Positions 57,900 through 64,000 of a stretch of 64,000 bases of DNA are shown piece by piece; the first letter of the stretch is position 1, and each line of letters starts with the position of its first letter. Source of the stretch: Archangium violaceum (lineage in GTDB: Bacteria; Myxococcota; Myxococcia; Myxococcales; Myxococcaceae). Under the pieces are notes generated by a model. That model was not told where the DNA came from. It worked only from the letters and a program-made list of their open reading frames with translations, and ran no database searches. Made by a program: the position numbers and the translations under genes. Location of the stretch: NCBI RefSeq assembly GCF_016859125.1, contig NZ_CP069338.1, positions 3,808,501-3,872,500 on the forward strand, read 5' to 3'.

Positions 57900-59201
57900 T
57901 CAGGGCGTCGCGGCGGGGGTGGGCGTAGCAGCGGCCGAAGTAGGCGCGGGTATGGGCGCGGGCTCCTCTTCCACGGGGGCGATACCGGCCTCCGGACGCA
58001 GGAAGGCGAGCAGCACGAGCGCGGGCGCGGCGAGCGCCACGGTGAAGCAGAAGTAGGCGGGCCAGCCGAAGCGCTCGATGAAGAAGCCCGCGCCCGAGGA
58101 CAGGAAGCGCCCGCCCAGGTTGGAGAGCGCGGAGAGCAGCGCGAACTGGGTGGCGCTGAATCGCTTGTTGCACAGCGCCATGGTGTAGGCGCCCATGGCG
58201 GTGGTGGCCATGCCGCCGCACAGGTTGTCCACGGAGATGGCCGTGGCGAGCACCCAGTAGTTCTTCCCCACCACCGCGAGCCCCAGGTACGTCAGGTTGG
58301 TGAGCGCCTGGAGCGCGCCGAAGACGTAGAGGCTGCGGCGCATGCCCAGCGACACCATCAACGCTCCACCGATGAGCCCTCCGGCGATGGAGGCGATGAG
58401 CGAGGGCACCTTGCTGATCCACCCGATCTCCGTGTTGGTGAAGCCCAGCTCGACGAAGAAGGGGCCGACGATGGGAGGACCGGCGAAGGCCTCGCCCAGC
58501 TTGTAGAGCACGAGGAAGACGAGGACGGCAACGGCGCCCTGGCGGCGGAAGTAGTCGACGAAGGGGTTGACCACGGCGTCGCGCAGGTTGCGCGGGGCGC
58601 GGCCCTCGGGCTCGGGGGCGAGCAGGGTGGCCACCATGCCCACGACCATGAGCGAGGCCATGATGAGGTACGTGCGCTTCCAGCCGAAGGAGTCCGAGAA
58701 GGTGAGGGCCAGGGGGCTCGCGGCGAGGATGCCCAGGCGGTAGCCGGTGACGAAGGTGGCGACGCCGAAGCCGCGCTCGCTGGCGGAGAGGATGTCCGTG
58801 CGCCAGGCGTCGGAGACGACGTCCTGACTGGCGGCGAGGAAGGCCACGAGCGTGGCGATGCCGGCCATGGTGAGCGGGGACTGTTTGGGGTCCACGAAGG
58901 CCATGGCGGCGATGGCGGCCATGAGGCCCAGCTGCGACACGAGCAGCCACCCGCGGCGTCGGCCCAGGAAGGGCAGGGCGAAGCGGTCCATCAGCGGCGC
59001 CCAGATGAACTTGAGCGAGTAGGGCAGGCCGACCAGACCGAAGGCGGTGATGGTCTTGATGTTGAGCCCCTCGTTTTTCATCCAGATGGTGAGCGTCCCG
59101 CCCACGAGGAGCAGGGGCAGACCCGAAGAGAATCCGAGCGTGATGAGCAGCCAGACGCGAGGACTTTTGAGGACCTGGAGGAGCGAGGGCTTGGAAGACA
59201 T
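57900..59201 (-). CDS. AmpG-like MFS transporter
   Basis: 433 aa from ATG 59201 (GTG 59213 possible). About twelve membrane helices. AmpG-type features: V-W-L-L-I-T-L-G-F-S-S-G-L-P at helix 1, G-L-P-Y-S-L-K-F-I-W-A-P-L-M-D-R after helix 2, R-R-R-G-W-L, D-V-V-S-D-A-W-R and I-V-G-P-F-F-V-E-L-G-F. AmpG imports GlcNAc-anhydroMurNAc peptides for wall recycling. The C-terminal tail is Pro/Ala/Thr-rich. No recycling enzymes nearby. Confidence 0.85.
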   Translation of the reverse strand: MSSKPSLLQVLKSPRVWLLITLGFSSGLPLLLVGGTLTIWMKNEGLNIKTITAFGLVGLPYSLKFIWAPLMDRFALPFLGRRRGWLLVSQLGLMAAIAAMAFVDPKQSPLTMAGIATLVAFLAASQDVVSDAWRTDILSASERGFGVATFVTGYRLGILAASPLALTFSDSFGWKRTYLIMASLMVVGMVATLLAPEPEGRAPRNLRDAVVNPFVDYFRRQGAVAVLVFLVLYKLGEAFAGPPIVGPFFVELGFTNTEIGWISKVPSLIASIAGGLIGGALMVSLGMRRSLYVFGALQALTNLTYLGLAVVGKNYWVLATAISVDNLCGGMATTAMGAYTMALCNKRFSATQFALLSALSNLGGRFLSSGAGFFIERFGWPAYFCFTVALAAPALVLLAFLRPEAGIAPVEEEPAPIPAPTSAAATPTPAATP

Positions 59202-59381
59202 GGGCTGGGGCACAGAATACAGGTCCGCTCGGGGAATCCATCTGGTACGTCGAGGGCACGAGCCGCGCAGTGTCCGCCCGGCTGCTGTGCGAGCCCGCGG
59301 GTGTCCGCTATCTCGCTAGGGACATGACGGGGTCCTGGCCTATCTTGCGCCGCCGTTTACCCCCCCACCCCGAGGTACACC

Positions 59382-59996
59382 ATGAAGCTCTACGAGCACC
59401 CGTTCTCCTCTGCCGCGTTCAAGGTCCGCGCGCTCATCCACGAGCTCGGCCTGCCCGTCACCCTCATCACCGTCGACATGATGAAGGGCGAACACAAGTC
59501 TCCCGAGTTCCTCGCCAAGAACCCCAACGGCAAGGTGCCCACGCTCGAGGACGACGGCTTCTTTCTCTGGGAGTCCAACGCCATCCTCTGTTACCTGGCC
59601 GCGAAGAAGCCCGAGAGCGGACTGCTGCCCGTGGACCCCAAGGGCATGGCTCAGGTCCAGCAGTGGCTGCAGTGGCACGCCACCACCTTCGCTTCCTCCA
59701 CCGGTGAGGTGATGTTCGAGACGATCTACACGAAGATGATGGGCCGCACGAAGGACGAGGCGAAGTATGCCGCCGGCCTGGAGAAGGTCCGCCGGGAGCT
59801 CGGCGTGCTGGAGAAGGCGCTCGCCGGCCAGGAGTACCTCTGCGGCAGGCTCACCCTCGCCGACTTCTCCCTCGTCTCCTGCCTGCATATGCGCGCCCCC
59901 ATGGGCGTGGACCTCGAGGCCTTCCCCCACGTGAAGGCCTGGGTCGCTCGCATGGAGTCGCGCGAGAGCGTCCGCAAGTCCCTGCCCCCGATGTAG
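59382..59996 (+). CDS. Glutathione S-transferase family protein
   Basis: 204 aa. Thioredoxin-like N-domain: M-K-L-Y-E-H-P-F-S-S-A-A-F-K-V-R, with the Ser/Ala segment where the catalytic residue lies, then N-P-N-G-K-V-P-T-L and W-E-S-N-A-I-L. The all-helical C-domain has L-C-G-R-L-T-L-A-D-F-S (the N-capping box). Theta/beta-like in style. Conjugates or reduces electrophiles using glutathione or a similar thiol. Alone on its strand. Confidence 0.88.
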   Translation: MKLYEHPFSSAAFKVRALIHELGLPVTLITVDMMKGEHKSPEFLAKNPNGKVPTLEDDGFFLWESNAILCYLAAKKPESGLLPVDPKGMAQVQQWLQWHATTFASSTGEVMFETIYTKMMGRTKDEAKYAAGLEKVRRELGVLEKALAGQEYLCGRLTLADFSLVSCLHMRAPMGVDLEAFPHVKAWVARMESRESVRKSLPPM

Positions 59997-60008
59997 TCAC
60001 CAGGGGCC

Positions 60009-60031
60009 GGGGGGGCGGTCGACCCCCCCTT
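60009..60031. terminator. G7/C7 hairpin between convergent genes
   Basis: GGGGGGG (60009-60015) pairs with CCCCCCC (60023-60029) around CGGTCGA, then TT. It sits between the GST stop and the stop of the next convergent gene and can end both transcripts. Confidence 0.55.
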
Positions 60032-60047
60032 GGAGCCGGGCCGCGCT

Positions 60048-60668
60048 CTAGTCGCGGCGACGGTTGTCGCGACGGTCCTCACGCTTCTCGTGACGGTCCT
60101 CGCTCAGCTCCTGCTTCGTCTGCTGTGCCTCGTCCCGAGCGACCTGCACGAGCTGCGCGATGAGGTTGCGCTGGCGCTGCAGGTCCCTCGCGTTGCGGCT
60201 GCCCATGACCCGGTTCAGCTCCCGGGCGATGGCCGCCCGCGTCCTCAGGGTGGCCGCCTCGACGGCCGCGTCCCGCTGGTCGTCACGCCGGTCGCGGCGG
60301 TCGTCCATCCCCGGACGGCCCCAGCCTCCCCGGTTCTCCTCCTGGCTGCTGCGCCGCACCTCGCGCTGGTCGTCCCTCATCTCGCTCCGGCTCTCGGCGA
60401 ACTCCTGGCGCAGCAGGTCGCGCAGCTTCGCCTCCACGCCAGACATCTCACGCTCGTCCTGCCGCGACCACGCCCGGTCGAAGCGCGCCAGCGTGTCCTC
60501 CAGCTCGGCCACATCGCGCCTGTCGTCCTTGAGCTCGCGCTTGTCCTGACGGACTTCCTGGCGGTTCTGCGCCTGCTCGTGGGGCCGGCCCCACTGGGCA
60601 CTGGCCGCGCCGGCGGAGAGAAGGACGGTGGCGATGAAGGCGGAAGAGAAGCGGTTCATGGTGTTCAT
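60048..60668 (-). CDS. Periplasmic charged helical protein (Spy/CpxP-like), copy 1
   Basis: 206 aa. Signal peptide ending A-S-A near residue 24, then a mature chain of Arg/Asp/Glu-rich helices (Q-E-V-R-Q-D-K-R-E-L-K-D-D-R-R-D, L-L-R-Q-E-F-A-E-S-R), with a G-G-W-G-R-P-G-M linker and R-R-D-N-R-R-R-D at the end. No Cys or His. Layout resembles periplasmic helical chaperones or metal-stress proteins. A nearly identical copy lies at 62480-63100, and the upstream DNA is duplicated as well. Confidence 0.72.
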   Translation of the reverse strand: MNTMNRFSSAFIATVLLSAGAASAQWGRPHEQAQNRQEVRQDKRELKDDRRDVAELEDTLARFDRAWSRQDEREMSGVEAKLRDLLRQEFAESRSEMRDDQREVRRSSQEENRGGWGRPGMDDRRDRRDDQRDAAVEAATLRTRAAIARELNRVMGSRNARDLQRQRNLIAQLVQVARDEAQQTKQELSEDRHEKREDRRDNRRRD

Positions 60669-60745
60669 CCTCTGGGGTCTCGGATGCCGGTTGTCGCCAA
60701 CACCGGTTCTGACGGGAGGCGTCGGGCTTTATTCGAGCCCGGAGC

Positions 60746-61378
60746 TCAGGGACTGTAGCCGCCCATCTGCTGGCGCATGGCCTCGTTCTGCTCGAGCAGC
60801 TTCTCGCGCTCCTGCGAGATGAGTTCCCGGGCCCGAGGCTTCTGCGCTTCGGTCAGTTGCGTCTCCGCCTCGTTGTAGGCGCGGGTGTCGTTGTCCTGCA
60901 TCTCGCGCAGGGCGGACCGCACCTGCGCCATCCGCTCCTTCCTCTCCTCCTGGCTCAGGCCGCCCCCACCATCCGGGCCGCGCATCCCCCGGCCCATGCC
61001 TCCTCCCATTCCGCCGCCCATTCCCCGGCCCATTCCGCCGCCCATGCCTCCGCCCATGCCTCCGCCCATGCCTCCGCCCCTGTGTCCTCCACCCGGGTTC
61101 CTTCCGCCCTCGCCGCGCCGCGGGAGGGACTCCTCCACCTTCTTCTTCAGGGGGGCGTTCTCCTCCTGGAGCTGCTGCTCCCGCTTCTCCAACCAGGCGA
61201 CCTGCTCGGAGCTCAGGGTCAGCTCATCGCGGTGCTCGAGCAGCACGGCCAGCGAGGACTTCATGGGGAGGGGCTTCCGAGCGGCATCCCCGGACGCGCG
61301 CTCGGAGGAGGAGGACGAAGCGCAGGCGGAAAGCGACAGAGCCAGACACATCCACAGCGGCGACATCTTCCGGTGCAT
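60746..61378 (-). CDS. Lipoprotein with Gly-Met repeat and Spy-like helices
   Basis: 210 aa from ATG 61378 with GGAG seven bases upstream. Lipobox S-L-S-A-C. A first helical pair (L-T-L-S-S-E-Q-V-A-W-L-E-K-R-E) resembles CpxP/Spy. Next comes a run of G-G-G-M units (~100-135) with several Met at four-residue spacing, then L-S-Q-E-E-R-K-E-R-M and a further helix. The Met-rich segment could bind Cu(I) or Ag(I), as in other Met-motif proteins. Inferred only. Confidence 0.7.
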   Translation of the reverse strand: MHRKMSPLWMCLALSLSACASSSSSERASGDAARKPLPMKSSLAVLLEHRDELTLSSEQVAWLEKREQQLQEENAPLKKKVEESLPRRGEGGRNPGGGHRGGGMGGGMGGGMGGGMGRGMGGGMGGGMGRGMRGPDGGGGLSQEERKERMAQVRSALREMQDNDTRAYNEAETQLTEAQKPRARELISQEREKLLEQNEAMRQQMGGYSP

Positions 61379-61654
61379 TCGGGTGCTCCAAAGCGAGAGA
61401 CTGCTCCGCGAGCCCGTTGCATCCCGAGAGGTGGACTCGCGATCGTACCCGCCACGGTGCGCACCACCCATGTCAGCCAGATGAACGGATGGTTACGAAA
61501 GATTTCCCGGTGCAAGTGCGGCGGAGCCGCCCTTTAACCTTCGGGCGGCTCCGGGGTATTCAGGACCGGTTCCTCGCGCTCGGACCGAAGCCATATGGAG
61601 AAGTGGCATGAGTCGTGTCAGTGGCTGCTTCGGCGGCAGATACGGAGACGCATC

Positions 61655-62473
61655 ATGAGTCCTCGATGGTTGGTCTGTCTTGTTCTGGGTCTGGCGAACC
61701 CGGCCGTTCATGCGCAGACGGCCCCGGTCGCCACGTCGGATTCCGAGTCCGCCGGAGACGTGGATGCGGATGGGGAGCTCGTGCCCACGGCCCCCTCCGC
61801 TCCTCCACCGCTTCCCAAGGAGACGCCGACGGCGCGTCCCTTCACCGATGCGGTGTGGACCTCGGGCCATTGGTACTGGGATGACGGTCAGTGGCGCTTC
61901 AAGCCGGGAGCGTGGATCGCGAAGATGCCGGGCTACCAGTTCGTCAACGGCTACTGGCGGCAGGACGGTGATGTCTGGCGTTGGGTCTCGGGCGGATGGG
62001 CGCGTTCCGGCTCGATGGAGGTGGAAGTCCCCGTCGAGCTGACGAGTGAGGAGCTCACGACGACCCAGGCCCCTCCCCAGCTCAAGGTGGAGACCCCGCC
62101 GCCCGCGCCCGCTCCAAACCTCACGTGGGCACCCGGATACTGGTACTGGTCCGGCACGCAGTGGACCTGGATTGGAGGGAGCTGGGTTGCGCCGCCCCGG
62201 CCAGGTCTCGTCTTCGTCTCTCCGAGATGGGTGAAGCGAGGGTCCTCGTGGGTCTTCGTCGTCGGCGGATGGGCCGTGCGTGGCTCGGTCCGGGTCGTCG
62301 TCCCGGAGTACCGGCACGCGAGCGTCGTCGTGAGGTGGGGACATCCCCACTACTTCTTCCACACGTGGCGGCGCTACCCGGTGGTGCATCACCACCATCA
62401 TAGGGGCTGGTCAGCGCCCGTTCGCCATCATGACCCTCGAGCGCACCGTCGGGATGGCCGGCATCACCGGTAG
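61655..62473 (+). CDS. YXWGQ/WXXGXW-repeat secreted protein
   Basis: 272 aa from ATG 61655 with GGAG seven bases upstream. Signal peptide to A-V-H-A (residue ~20), a Pro-rich linker, then repeats of the type W-T-S-G-H-W-Y-W-D-D-G-Q-W, F-V-N-G-Y-W-R-Q-D, W-A-P-G-Y-W-Y-W-S-G-T-Q-W and W-V-G-G/V-V-G-G-W. The C-terminus is His-rich (V-V-H-H-H-H-H-R). The repeat belongs to the BcpO-related YXWGQ family of cell-surface proteins. The His tract suggests metal binding. Confidence 0.75.
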   Translation: MSPRWLVCLVLGLANPAVHAQTAPVATSDSESAGDVDADGELVPTAPSAPPPLPKETPTARPFTDAVWTSGHWYWDDGQWRFKPGAWIAKMPGYQFVNGYWRQDGDVWRWVSGGWARSGSMEVEVPVELTSEELTTTQAPPQLKVETPPPAPAPNLTWAPGYWYWSGTQWTWIGGSWVAPPRPGLVFVSPRWVKRGSSWVFVVGGWAVRGSVRVVVPEYRHASVVVRWGHPHYFFHTWRRYPVVHHHHHRGWSAPVRHHDPRAHRRDGRHHR

Positions 62474-62479
62474 CGCGCT

Positions 62480-63100
62480 CTAGTAGCGGCGACGGTGGTC
62501 GCGACGGTCCTCGCGCTGCTCGCGACGGTCCTCGCGCAGCTCCTGCTTCGTCTGCCGCACCTCGTCCTGGGCGATGTGGATGAGCTGCACGATGAGGTTG
62601 CGCTGGCGCTGCAGGGCCCACTGGCTGCGGCTGCCCATGACCTGGTGCAGCTCCCGGGCGATGGCCGCCCGCGTCCTCAGGGTGGCCGCCTCGACGGCCG
62701 CGTCCCGCTGGTCGTCACGCCGGTCGCGGCGGTCGTCCATCCCCGGACGGCCCCAGCCTCCCCGGTTCTCCTCGTGACCGCTGCGCCGCACCTCGCGCCG
62801 GTCGTCCCTCATCTCGCTCCGGCTCTCGGCGAACTCCTGGCGCAGCAGGTCGCGCAGCTTCGCTTCCACGCCGGACATCTCACGCTCGTCCTGCCGCGAC
62901 CACGCCCGGTCGAAGCGCGCCAGCGTGTTCTCCAACTCGGCCACATCGCGCCTGTCGTCCTTGAGCTCGCGCTTGTCCTGACGGACTTCCTGGCGGTTCT
63001 GCGCCTGCTCGTGGGGCCGGCCCCACTGGGCGTTGGCCGCGCCGGCGGAGAGGAGGACGGTGGTGATGAGGGCGGAAGAGAGGCGGTTCATGGTGTTCAT
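62480..63100 (-). CDS. Periplasmic charged helical protein (Spy/CpxP-like), copy 2
   Basis: 206 aa, same length as copy 1 with about 10% changed residues, mainly near the C-terminus (Q-W-A-L-Q-R-Q for A-R-D-L-Q-R-Q). Signal peptide ends A-N-A. Same strand as copy 1, about 2.4 kb away. Stops only 7 bp from the convergent YXWGQ gene. Both copies being intact suggests a recent duplication under selection or too recent to have decayed. Confidence 0.72.
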   Translation of the reverse strand: MNTMNRLSSALITTVLLSAGAANAQWGRPHEQAQNRQEVRQDKRELKDDRRDVAELENTLARFDRAWSRQDEREMSGVEAKLRDLLRQEFAESRSEMRDDRREVRRSGHEENRGGWGRPGMDDRRDRRDDQRDAAVEAATLRTRAAIARELHQVMGSRSQWALQRQRNLIVQLIHIAQDEVRQTKQELREDRREQREDRRDHRRRY

Positions 63101-63178
63101 CCTCTGGGGTATCGGAGGTCGGTTGTCGCCAACACCGGTTCCGACGGGGGGAGGCGGGATTTATTCGAGCCCCGACCT
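62480..63178. repeat. ~700-bp direct duplication of 60048-60755
   Basis: Covers the whole Spy-like gene and ~75 bp of upstream leader (GTCGCCAACACCGGTT, TTTATTCGAGCC in both). High identity also in the non-coding part shows that promoter and gene were copied together. Confidence 0.85.
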
Positions 63179-63271
63179 ACACCAGCGGGAGCGATCCGGT
63201 GTTCACCTCGGGTATGCTTCCATTCCACCGGGCTGCGTGCGGGGGGGCCGGTCGACTAGGGTGGTCATCTC

Positions 63272-64000
63272 ATGGCGGAGTGTCTCCTCAACATCGACCT
63301 GGGCGAGCTTCCAGAAGAGGACGAGCGGCTCTACACGTACGCGCAGGTGGCGAACATCGCCTGTGGCGGACACGCGGGCGACGAGCACTCCATGCTCCGG
63401 GCGCTCGAGGCGTGCGCTCGCCACGGAACGCGGGCCGGGGCTCACCCCTCCTATGAGGACCGGGAGAACTTCGGGCGCCAGGAGGTACGGGTGGCCCCGG
63501 AGGTGCTGCGCGGCCAGGTGGCCACCCAGTGCGCCCGGTTGATGACGCTGGCCACCGACGTGGGCGTGCCCGTGCGCCACGCCAAGCCCCACGGCGCGCT
63601 CTACCACTCGGCCAATCGCGAGCCCGCGCTCGCTCGTGCGGTGGTGGACGGTGTCGTCGAGTCGCTGGGCACGGGCATCACCTTCATCGGCCCGGGCTCG
63701 GGGGCGCTGCGCGAGGCGGCCCGGGCGGCGGGGTTGGCCTACGCGCGCGAGGGCTTCGCGGACCGGGGGACGCGGCCGGATGGTTCGCTCATTCCTCGAG
63801 GGCAGCCGAGCGCGGTGCTGACGGACTCCACGGTGGCGCGGGAGAACGCGCTGCGGCTGGCCCTGAGCGGGACGGTGGACACGCTGTGCGTGCACGGGGA
63901 CTCGCCGGGCGCGGTGGAGATGGCGCGAGAGGTCCGCGCGGTGCTGGACGTGCTGTCGCTGCGCACCGAGCCCCTGGGCGAGGGCGCGCTGCGGCTCGTG
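63272..64000 (+). CDS. pxpA: 5-oxoprolinase subunit A (LamB/YcsF), apparently fused to subunit B; 3' end outside window
   Basis: At least 243 aa from ATG 63272. YcsF/PxpA motifs: N-I-D-L-G-E near the start, N-I-A-C-G-G-H-A-G-D, G-A-H-P-S-Y-E-D-R-E-N-F-G-R, H-A-K-P-H-G-A-L-Y and F-A-D-R-G, T-L-C-V-H-G-D-S-P. With PxpB and PxpC this hydrolyses 5-oxoproline using ATP. The PxpA domain ends near residue 230, but the frame continues without a stop into T-E-P-L-G-E-G-A-L-R-L-V, which looks like the first strand of PxpB. The window ends there, so the fusion is likely but not proven. Confidence 0.85.
   Translation, partial: MAECLLNIDLGELPEEDERLYTYAQVANIACGGHAGDEHSMLRALEACARHGTRAGAHPSYEDRENFGRQEVRVAPEVLRGQVATQCARLMTLATDVGVPVRHAKPHGALYHSANREPALARAVVDGVVESLGTGITFIGPGSGALREAARAAGLAYAREGFADRGTRPDGSLIPRGQPSAVLTDSTVARENALRLALSGTVDTLCVHGDSPGAVEMAREVRAVLDVLSLRTEPLGEGALRLV

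Noticed and set aside
60985-61085. Short tandem repeat (GGCATGCCGCC-like) as a possible regulatory microsatellite
   Set aside because: It is the coding repeat for the Gly-Met segment of the lipoprotein, in frame throughout.
1-64000. tRNA, rRNA, riboswitch or CRISPR array
   Set aside because: No cloverleaf with a T-loop GGTTCRANYC pattern in a convincing context, no rRNA-like blocks and no repeat-spacer arrays were seen by eye; a covariance-model scan was not possible.

Overview
The base composition is strongly GC-rich, and the gene content points to a myxobacterium (Myxococcota), probably of the Cystobacter/Archangium group. The clues are an RCC1-repeat protein, a SitA-like exchange toxin lipoprotein, many lipoproteins, kinase-like proteins, a multi-PAS hybrid histidine kinase, an ECF sigma factor paired with a CHAT protein, TIGR02270-like sequence and GTG/TTG starts behind strong purine-rich ribosome sites. 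I ran no database search. Family names come from motifs, length and context.

Region 1 (1-20,900) is accessory and heavily rearranged. It starts with the 3' part of an RCC1-repeat gene, followed by a convergent toxin/immunity pair (SitA-like lipoprotein plus a pentapeptide-like protein). At about 19.4-20.1 kb the same RCC1 tail and the same upstream promoter segment enclose a different gene, a small AAA ATPase. A truncated copy of that ATPase end lies at 3.58-3.67 kb. Two unrelated gene payloads therefore sit between the same two borders, which looks like a cassette-exchange locus. Between them are decayed pieces of IS4, IS3, IS66, IS91 and DUF6431-type elements, a RAYT transposase, two copies of a broken receiver-domain gene, and islands of intact genes: an ECF sigma / anti-sigma-TPR-CHAT / small protein operon, an OprO/P-like porin, and a LysR regulator divergent from a SnoaL-like lipoprotein.

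Region 2 (20,900-35,500) is mostly intact. It holds a kinase-fold protein that lacks the canonical catalytic residues, an NtrC-like AAA remnant protein without a P-loop, a SCO-type copper chaperone, a large hybrid sensor kinase, a broken Cys-rich protein gene, a secreted cell-wall hydrolase (LysM x3, C39-like peptidase, PG-binding, GH19), an NTF2-like protein, a CBS-pair protein and two overlapping ArsA-type ATPases.

Region 3 (35,500-43,100) holds a frameshifted C-N hydrolase, a nucleotidyltransferase with a small overlapping upstream partner, and the operon mtnP-mtnA-class II aldolase. Its FucA-like aldolase suggests the DHAP shunt for methylthioadenosine salvage. Two overlapping zinc-ribbon/membrane-anchor genes follow.

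Region 4 (43,100-64,000) holds an FHA protein, two paralogous lipoproteins around a lipoprotein with an HExxHxxGxxH metal-site motif, an aminotransferase, a NYN-LOTUS protein, a LURP-one/scramblase-like protein, an LVIVD-repeat lipoprotein, a J-domain/zinc-finger protein, a TetR/epimerase divergent pair with two visible operators, an AmpG-like transporter and a GST. At the end is a small envelope cluster (two near-identical Spy-like proteins, a Gly-Met-rich lipoprotein and a YXWGQ-type protein), then the start of what looks like a fused PxpA-PxpB 5-oxoprolinase. No rRNA, tRNA or CRISPR array was seen.
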